11,879 bases of DNA from Desulfobacteraceae bacterium (GTDB taxonomy: Bacteria > Desulfobacterota > Desulfobacteria > Desulfobacterales > Desulfosarcinaceae). The stretch is taken from NCBI GenBank assembly GCA_027025615.1, contig JALVQM010000346.1:1-11879 (forward strand), given 5' to 3'. The notes beneath the pieces were generated by a model, which was given only the letters and a program-made list of their open reading frames with translations, was not told the DNA's origin and searched no databases. A program made the position numbers and the translations under genes. Shown piece by piece: positions 7,755 to 11,879 of this stretch; position 1 is the first letter of the stretch, and each line of letters starts with the position of its first letter.

Positions 7755-7783
7755 TTGACAGTTAGAAACCACAACTATAATAT
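7755..7783 (+). promoter_or_regulatory. Candidate sigma-70-type promoter for the response regulator
   Basis: A perfect -35 TTGACA (7755-7760) is followed by TATAAT at 7776-7781 with a 15-base spacer, or by the overlapping TAATAT at 7778-7783 with an ideal 17-base spacer. It points toward the response regulator and would give an untranslated leader of roughly 165-170 bases. This is the clearest promoter match in the window. Confidence 0.55.
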
Positions 7784-7841
7784 AGCTACATTTCATCCCA
7801 TGCTTGCTTACCTTTGTTGAAGAAAGCGCAAGATAGCTACA
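7782..7841 (+). repeat. Nine-base direct repeat ATAGCTACA, two copies 51 bp apart
   Basis: ATAGCTACA occurs at 7782-7790 and 7833-7841, both in the presumed leader just after the candidate promoter. Each contains the self-complementary core TAGCTA. A regulator binding site is possible, but two copies of nine bases are weak evidence. Confidence 0.3.
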
Positions 7842-7958
7842 AGTTGGGCAGCTCGGACAGTGGTAAGCTGAAACTGCCGGATGTGAGTTTTGCCGGTTAT
7901 TATAAATTGCCAGCAATAATCCACCTGTCATTCCAGGTCGTACAAAAAGGGGGAACTG

Positions 7959-8342
7959 GTGTTTGCCTGTAGCGTACTGGTCATAGATGACGAGCCTATG
8001 ATTCGCGATGTTATTCAGCAAGGATTGCGCAGGGCCGGTTTTGTAATTGAAACGGCCGGCAATGCCAATTCCGGAATGGCTAAATTTGATAAAGGTGCTT
8101 TCGATCTTGTTATTACCGATGTGCAAATGCCCGATGGTGATGGGTTTACAGTTGTTAATCACATCAGGAATTCCAAATATCCCCGGACACCGGTAATAGG
8201 TTTGTCGGCAACACCATGGCTGTTAGAGGACGACAGGTTCGACAGAGCTATATCTAAACCTTTCAGGATAAACCAAATAGTAAATACAGCCAGAGCCTTG
8301 ATAACAAAATGTAATGATGTCGACAAGAGTGCCACCGGATAG
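7959..8342 (+). CDS. Stand-alone response regulator receiver domain
   Basis: A 127-residue single REC domain with no output domain. The acidic pocket is D10, D11 and E12 (VLVIDDEP), the phosphoacceptor is D54 in LVITDVQMPDGDG, the conserved hydroxyl residue is S83 in VIGLSATP, and the lysine is K100 in ISKPF. All residues needed for phosphotransfer are present. From S83 to K100 is 17 residues, compared with about 22 from T87 to K109 in CheY, so the alpha4 region used for signalling is shortened. GTG at 7959 is chosen because AAAGGGGGA ends about five bases before it and because it starts immediately before the first beta strand. No histidine kinase lies nearby, so the partner is elsewhere. 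The gene is convergent with the M29 aminopeptidase, with only 24 bp between stop codons. It may work like CheY or Spo0F by protein contact. Confidence 0.88.
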   Translation: MFACSVLVIDDEPMIRDVIQQGLRRAGFVIETAGNANSGMAKFDKGAFDLVITDVQMPDGDGFTVVNHIRNSKYPRTPVIGLSATPWLLEDDRFDRAISKPFRINQIVNTARALITKCNDVDKSATG

Positions 8343-8366
8343 CATTAACGTCAAGAGAACAGTTGG

Positions 8367-9566
8367 CTAGTAATTGAATTTGCCGTTTTCATAAATCGTT
8401 AATTTGTTGCCGCCGACCAGTTGGGCGACAACTCTTTTTTTCTCTGTATTTACCAGGTCCCAATGCAGGGCGGAATCATTGAACCCCAGTTCTTTTTTTC
8501 TACGGGAGGTTAGATCTGCAGGGTCGCCGGCATAGGTGTCCGCATACGAGGCTCCCAGAGCTATATGGCAGTTTCCGAAAAGGCCGCCGTAATTTTCATC
8601 AAACAAAGTGTTAGCCATAAAAGTATTTATTTTGGAAAAACGTTTGTCGGTGAGCGAAAACTCTCCTATTCGTTTGGCGCCCTTATCGATTTCCAGTTGG
8701 CTTTGAAGGAACTTTGCGCCTTTGTCGGCACTGTACCTGACAACCGTCCCCTTGCGAAATTCAAGCCGTACTCCTGAAACATAGTTGCCACTTCGATAAC
8801 TTGGCTGATCTGAATAATAGTACCCCTGGGTTCCTCTCCAGTCAGGCGAAAGAAAGATTTCAAAACTGGGTATATTGTGGCCGGACAATCCCGCCCATTT
8901 CCTCTGTTTGCCGGCTAAGACTTTCAGGTCGATATTTTTAGATTCAACCAATAGATAAGCGACTGGCAAGGAATTAAGCCAGGCTTTGATTTCGCTGACT
9001 TGAGAATAGATTTCACTCCATTGTGCCACCGGCTGGCGGCGATGTAAAAAGCAGGCCTTGATAATCTGGTCGGAATATTGTTTTAGAGAAAGACCTGCGT
9101 GTCTGGCCTGTACCCTGGTTGGCAGGATACACACAGTCCAACCGAAATCACCTTTTGCTTCTCTCTTATCCAGAATATCGCGTAAATATTTTCTTGAACG
9201 GGTAAAACTGCTAATGCGCCTTGAATCTATTCCCTGAAGATGAGTAATTGATTCAGGTGCATGCAGGTAGATAGCACCGGCCAGGTTTTCCATAAGGATA
9301 TCATCGCCAGGGGTTTTAAAAACCAGTTGTCGGTTGTTGGCCAGTTCGAAAAAGTTTTTCTCCATCTCAGATGTGGCACCAAGTCTCATGACGGGATTAA
9401 GACCATTTAACAGCAGGCTTTTGTGCACCTGCTCTGCCAGATCGAGTGCCATGTAGTCGAAACGTACAAGGACAATATCTCCTTTCCTGAATTTCTTATT
9501 GCGGGCTGTTTCAAGGCCCCAAAGTAGAACTTCGGTATACCTTTTCAGGTGTCTTGGTTGTAGCAT
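8367..9566 (-). CDS. M29 family metallo-aminopeptidase
   Basis: A 399-residue dimetal aminopeptidase of peptidase family M29 (thermophilic aminopeptidase, AmpS/PepS type), which releases N-terminal amino acids from peptides in the cytosol. The metal ligands can be placed in order: E236 in NIPSFEIFLSP, E302 in IGEFSLTD, H334 in GNCHIALG, and H368 with D370 in ALHWDLV. TLFDENYGG (320-328) and SYADTYAGDP (340-349) are further family signatures. SFEIF replaces the more common GEVF, and the LTDKRF segment after GEFS matches a subgroup I associate with Deltaproteobacteria. There is no signal peptide. The start is fixed by AAGGAG at 9580-9575 (minus strand), eight bases before the ATG. The gene follows the 85-residue gene after 221 bp and may have its own promoter. 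Function is firm at family level; the preferred substrate cannot be read from sequence. Confidence 0.9.
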   Translation of the reverse strand: MLQPRHLKRYTEVLLWGLETARNKKFRKGDIVLVRFDYMALDLAEQVHKSLLLNGLNPVMRLGATSEMEKNFFELANNRQLVFKTPGDDILMENLAGAIYLHAPESITHLQGIDSRRISSFTRSRKYLRDILDKREAKGDFGWTVCILPTRVQARHAGLSLKQYSDQIIKACFLHRRQPVAQWSEIYSQVSEIKAWLNSLPVAYLLVESKNIDLKVLAGKQRKWAGLSGHNIPSFEIFLSPDWRGTQGYYYSDQPSYRSGNYVSGVRLEFRKGTVVRYSADKGAKFLQSQLEIDKGAKRIGEFSLTDKRFSKINTFMANTLFDENYGGLFGNCHIALGASYADTYAGDPADLTSRRKKELGFNDSALHWDLVNTEKKRVVAQLVGGNKLTIYENGKFNY

Positions 9567-9741
9567 TGATATTGCTCCTTTAAAGATTGTGAACAGTTAC
9601 GGGAATAATACTGAGTTTGTGTGACCCCGGATATCCCCATATTTTCATTGAGGCTGTGGTCGGAGCTTGCTGGGCTGCAACTCTGTAACTTGCGACTGTG
9701 GATATTTCTCTCTCTGCAAAATCATAACAGAATGATATGAT

Positions 9742-9763
9742 TGCTGATCAAAATTATTCAGCA
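9742..9763 (-). terminator. Possible weak terminator hairpin after the 85-residue gene
   Basis: TGCTGA, ten-base loop, TCAGCA: a six-bp stem that starts about 24 bases after the stop codon of the minus-strand 85-residue gene. On the minus strand it is followed by a mixed A/T stretch and not a clean T-run, so it may only be a 3' stabilising hairpin. Confidence 0.3.
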
Positions 9764-9787
9764 GGGTCTCTGTTGTTAAAAAATCAA

Positions 9788-10045
9788 TTAATCGTGATCG
9801 GGATCTTTGAGAAATAAACTGTGATATTCTTTTTCGCTAAGATAACGACGTAACAGGGAGGATATCAATTCGAAAATCTGGTTGAGATCCTTGTCGCTTA
9901 ATCGTTTGGTAATGACTTCCATGAGTTTGTCATCAGAAAATTTTTGCAGGTAATAAATCACCGTGTCTTCATCTGTTTTTCGGTTCATGCCGAATCCCAC
10001 CAGCCCCGAGTATCTCTCGACAAAATCGTGGGAATGTAGTGCCAT
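9788..10045 (-). CDS. Small helical protein of unknown function (85 aa)
   Basis: An 85-residue soluble, charged, helix-rich protein. Residues 14-29 read GLVGFGMNRKTDEDTV, followed by helices YYLQKFSDDKLMEVITKRL and LNQIFELISSLLRRYL and an acidic end (KDPDHD). It has no cysteine, no membrane segment and no DNA-binding motif that I can identify. The ATG has a perfect GGAGG nine bases upstream on the minus strand, which strongly supports a real gene; an overlapping out-of-frame ATG lies too close to that site. I have a vague memory of similar uncharacterised 'cytoplasmic protein' entries in Deltaproteobacteria, but I cannot name a family. It is divergent from the alpha/beta hydrolase and on the same strand as the aminopeptidase. 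Confidence 0.75.
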   Translation of the reverse strand: MALHSHDFVERYSGLVGFGMNRKTDEDTVIYYLQKFSDDKLMEVITKRLSDKDLNQIFELISSLLRRYLSEKEYHSLFLKDPDHD

Positions 10046-10210
10046 TTTCCATATCCTCCGGATTTATTTTTAATTTAGATAAAGATTTGTATTGTTTTAT
10101 TCTTTTTGTCTGTGTCCTGATCATGATATGGTTGTCGCTGTAGTGGAAAAAATTTACAGGACGTATAAACACCAATCCTTTATAAAGCTGAAAATTGAGA
10201 AAAGCAATAG

Positions 10211-11104
10211 ATGGAAAAAGAGATAAGCTGGTTCAATCCTGGGGCTGAGCTTAAAATAAGATACGGTGTCTGGCGACCTGCCAAGGCAAGAGGGACTGTG
10301 GTTGTCCTGGGTGGCAGAGGTGAATTCCTGGAGAAATACGAAGAAACAATCCATGATTTGCTTGATCGCGATTTCCTTGTTTTCAGTTTCGACTGGCGAG
10401 GCCAAGGGTTGAGCAGCAGGGAGACCGGCAAATCAATTTTAGGGCATATTGACAGCTTTGACGAATATTTAAAGGATCTGGAGGCTTTCATCGATGGCAT
10501 CGTTGTACCCGGAATAGTGAGGCCGGTAGTGATGCTGGCGCATTCAATGGGGGGGCATTTAGGATTGCGTTATCTGGCAGGCCAGGGTGACCTTTTCGAA
10601 AAGGCGGTTATGACCTCCCCAATGGTTGCCTTGAAAACCAATCCAATACCGCCTGATTTGTTGTATAACGCAACGAGGATAGCGGTTGTTTTGGGGCTTG
10701 GTAAAAAACAGGTGCCGTTTACATCGGGGCGCAACGCTTATAAGGGGCCCTTTGAGGGTAACATTCTTACAAGCTCACGTCGTAGATTTGATAGAAATAG
10801 AGACATAATTGAAAAAAAACCCGAATTGCTGGTAGATTCCCTTAGTTTTGGATGGCTCAAGGCAGCCTTTGATTCCATGAATACCATTAACCAGCCTGGT
10901 TTCAGTGACAAAATAAAAACACCTCTAATGATTATTGCCGCCGGCAATGACAGGGTGGTATCCAACCCGGCTATCAAGCATTTGGCTGAGTCTTTACCAG
11001 ACGCGAATTTTCACTGGTTAGAGAAGGCCGAACACGAAATTTTGCAGGAAAAGGATTCCATTCGGGAGAAGTTTTGGTTTTTGTTCGACCAATATATCGG
11101 CTGA
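10211..11104 (+). CDS. PldB-like alpha/beta hydrolase (lysophospholipase/monoacylglycerol lipase type)
   Basis: A 297-residue serine hydrolase of the Hydrolase_4/PldB type, expected to cleave lysophospholipids or monoglycerides. VVVLGGRGEFLEKYEE (30-45) matches the oxyanion-side GRxE...KYxE motif of PldB and is followed by FDWRGQGLSSR (60-70). The nucleophile is S112 in LAHSMGGH (109-116). The acid is D247 in AAGNDRVV and the catalytic histidine is H275 in KAEHEIL, giving a complete triad in the right order. A cap region occupies about residues 140-225. No signal peptide or lipobox is seen, so it should act in the cytosol or at the inner face of the membrane. The ribosome-binding site is weak (GAGAAA upstream of the ATG). 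It is divergent from the 85-residue gene. The true substrate is not determined by sequence. Confidence 0.85.
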   Translation: MEKEISWFNPGAELKIRYGVWRPAKARGTVVVLGGRGEFLEKYEETIHDLLDRDFLVFSFDWRGQGLSSRETGKSILGHIDSFDEYLKDLEAFIDGIVVPGIVRPVVMLAHSMGGHLGLRYLAGQGDLFEKAVMTSPMVALKTNPIPPDLLYNATRIAVVLGLGKKQVPFTSGRNAYKGPFEGNILTSSRRRFDRNRDIIEKKPELLVDSLSFGWLKAAFDSMNTINQPGFSDKIKTPLMIIAAGNDRVVSNPAIKHLAESLPDANFHWLEKAEHEILQEKDSIREKFWFLFDQYIG

Positions 11105-11154
11105 AAAGTTAAAAAGGCTGACAAAGGCCTAATACGGTAGAATCGTAAATGTTC

Positions 11155-11183
11155 TTGAATATGGTCGGGGTATTAGTTTATAT
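11155..11183 (+). promoter_or_regulatory. Candidate promoter upstream of the LysM gene
   Basis: TTGAAT (11155-11160) and TTATAT (11178-11183) are separated by 17 bases and followed by a very AT-rich tract. The match is moderate, but the position, between the hydrolase stop and the LysM gene leader, is suitable. Confidence 0.35.
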
Positions 11184-11226
11184 AAAAAATTAATTGCATT
11201 TATTATTTTAGGCATCAACGGGTGGA

Positions 11227-11266
11227 GGCTGTACTAATGTTCGACCGGCAAAACCGGGGTGCAGCT
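11227..11266 (+). promoter_or_regulatory. Candidate structured leader RNA before the LysM gene
   Basis: GGCTGTAC (11227-11234) can pair with GTGCAGCT (11259-11266) in an eight-bp stem with two G-U pairs. Inside it, CCGG (11245-11248), loop CAAAA and CCGG (11254-11257) form a second stem. The outer stem covers the last two bases of the GGAGG at 11224-11228, and the ATG at 11237 lies in the internal loop, so the fold could gate translation. It does not match a riboswitch class that I know. Confidence 0.35.
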
Positions 11267-11326
11267 GATTCAGGAAACTGTTGGGAGGTAGGGTATGAAG
11301 TGGACGGATACAGACGAGAACGCTGA
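11237..11326 (+). CDS. Candidate 29-residue leader ORF overlapping the LysM gene start
   Basis: ATG at 11237 is preceded by GGAGG (11224-11228) at an ideal eight-base spacing. The frame runs 29 codons to TGA at 11324-11326, ending 32 bp inside the LysM gene in a different frame. The peptide begins MFDRQNRGADSGNCWEVG and has no recognisable domain or run of regulatory codons. The LysM gene's own ribosome-binding site lies inside this ORF, an arrangement typical of translational coupling. Whether the peptide is functional or merely a coupling device is unknown. Confidence 0.35.
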   Translation: MFDRQNRGAADSGNCWEVGYEVDGYRRER

Positions 11327-11879
11327 TACCTCTGGTAAAACATCCGATTTGTATTTCGAAGAAGAAACAGACAACGACTGGGAGGAAACCAATGACCAGT
11401 CCCCCGGGTCGCAGAAAGCAAATTCCAAAGTATTTTTCCTTCTCATCGGGCTGGTCATTGTAGCAGCGGTTGCAGTGTTTCTTGTTTTTCTATTGCAAGG
11501 AGGAACAGATACAGGTTTGAGAAGTAGAATTGCAGCTCTGGAGGAGCGCATAAGCCTATTGGAAGAAAAGGTTGACCGCTTTGAAGCAATTGATCAGAAA
11601 GTAACCCGCATCTGGGAACAGGCTAAATCCTTTGAAAAGTTCAAGGCCCGTTTCGACCGGACCGAAGCTTCCATGTCGCTACGTATGGATCACCTTACCA
11701 TGAGTCTTGAAGCGCTGCAGAAAAAGGTTTCCAGGATGGAAAGAAAGCAGGTTGTTCCAGGGGCGGCAAAGCCCAAGGGTGAAAAACCTAAAACCACCAA
11801 ACCATCTTTGCTGAAATATCACCAAGTAAAAGCGGGGGAAACTCTTTTTAGTATCAGCCGTCGTTATGGATTGACTGTC
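11295..11879 (+). CDS. Membrane-anchored coiled-coil LysM protein (partial, runs off the right edge)
   Basis: The first 195 codons are visible with no stop. The N-terminus (1-44) is acidic and polar, without a signal peptide. A single membrane segment follows at about 46-67 (VFFLLIGLVIVAAVAVFLVF and onward). A heptad-rich region at about 75-151, including IAALEERISLLEEKVDRFE and LEALQKKVSRMERKQ, predicts a coiled coil. After a Lys/Pro-rich linker (155-173), residues 175-195 start a LysM domain (YHQVKAGETLFSISRRYGLT), which binds peptidoglycan. The expected topology is N-terminus in the cytoplasm, with the coiled coil and LysM in the envelope space, so it probably links membrane and cell wall. 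The start is fixed by GGAGG at 11284-11288, six bases before the ATG. Further LysM copies or a catalytic domain may lie beyond the window. Confidence 0.85.
   Translation, partial: MKWTDTDENADTSGKTSDLYFEEETDNDWEETNDQSPGSQKANSKVFFLLIGLVIVAAVAVFLVFLLQGGTDTGLRSRIAALEERISLLEEKVDRFEAIDQKVTRIWEQAKSFEKFKARFDRTEASMSLRMDHLTMSLEALQKKVSRMERKQVVPGAAKPKGEKPKTTKPSLLKYHQVKAGETLFSISRRYGLTV

Larger units (their letters stand above)
7504..7958. other. 455-bp AT-rich non-coding region
   Basis: No credible gene on either strand; the minus-strand open frame reaching into it is an antisense shadow of the response regulator. It holds two short AT-rich palindromes (TTGATTT-A-AAATCAA at 7510-7524 and TTATTG-T-CAATAA at 7571-7583), neither with the GC stem and T-run of a standard terminator. 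It also holds a strong candidate promoter at 7755-7783, a nine-base direct repeat, and a leader of about 170 bases before the response regulator GTG. Confidence 0.6.

Noticed and set aside
7749..8162. A 137-codon minus-strand frame covering the leader and half of the response regulator.
   Set aside because: It is antisense to a clear receiver domain, has no recognisable domain, and lies over the candidate promoter; its length is explained by the opposing gene.
10180..10500. Minus-strand frames opposite the start of the alpha/beta hydrolase.
   Set aside because: They cover the conserved PldB-like motifs of the plus-strand gene and have low-complexity content.
11105..11294. A cyclic-di-GMP (GEMM) or other named riboswitch before the LysM gene.
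   Set aside because: Short pieces such as GACAAAGGC and a GAAA loop are reminiscent, but the conserved core and helix order do not fit; only a generic stem-loop is supported.
11237..11326. A frameshifted longer N-terminus of the LysM protein.
   Set aside because: The LysM ATG at 11295 has its own well-spaced GGAGG and the upstream frame encodes no matching domain, so a separate leader ORF is the simpler reading.
1..11879. CRISPR array, tRNA or rRNA gene, insertion sequence, prophage or toxin-antitoxin pair.
   Set aside because: Scanning by eye found no regularly spaced repeats, no tRNA cloverleaf-like segments, no transposase or integrase motifs and no paired small toxin-like genes.

Overview
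This window looks like an ordinary stretch of chromosome from an anaerobic bacterium, most likely a Desulfobacterota (deltaproteobacterial) sulfate or sulfur reducer. That assignment is inference. It rests on futalosine-type menaquinone genes, a DUF4911-miaB-bifunctional nuclease cassette, an M29 aminopeptidase of a type I associate with these bacteria, and purple-bacterial-style RecJ and MiaB sequences. Base composition is moderate in genes and clearly AT-rich between them. I see no phage genes, insertion sequences, CRISPR array, tRNA or rRNA.

Layout. (1) 26-1991, plus strand: mqnA and mqnC, two enzymes of the futalosine route to menaquinone, overlapping and probably co-transcribed. (2) 5217-1940, minus strand: recJ, a 139-residue protein I do not recognise, and a ribonuclease Z-like metallo-beta-lactamase-fold hydrolase. 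The last gene runs tail-to-tail into mqnC and overlaps it by 52 bp. (3) 5384-7503, plus strand: DUF4911 protein, miaB and a DUF151 bifunctional nuclease. All three overlap, so they form a tight operon divergent from recJ. (4) 7504-7958: an AT-rich 455-bp non-coding stretch with a near-consensus promoter, leading into a single-domain response regulator (7959-8342). (5) 9566-8367, minus strand: M29 aminopeptidase; upstream of it, also on the minus strand, is an 85-residue acidic protein (10045-9788). (6) 10211-11104, plus strand: PldB-like alpha/beta hydrolase. (7) From 11295 to the right edge, plus strand: the first 195 codons of a membrane-anchored coiled-coil LysM protein. A candidate leader ORF and RNA stem-loop sit just upstream of it.

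How the genes work together. The mqn pair supplies respiratory quinone. The recJ operon groups a single-strand DNA exonuclease with a probable nuclease-fold hydrolase and an unknown protein. The miaB operon groups tRNA thiomethylation with a putative nuclease. The right-hand part (aminopeptidase, lipase-like hydrolase, LysM protein) has no evident common pathway. I found no convincing new defence or mobile system. The best leads are the unknown 139-residue protein between recJ and the RNase Z-like gene, the structured leader and small ORF before the LysM gene, the response regulator with a shortened output face and long leader, and the DUF4911-miaB-DUF151 coupling.
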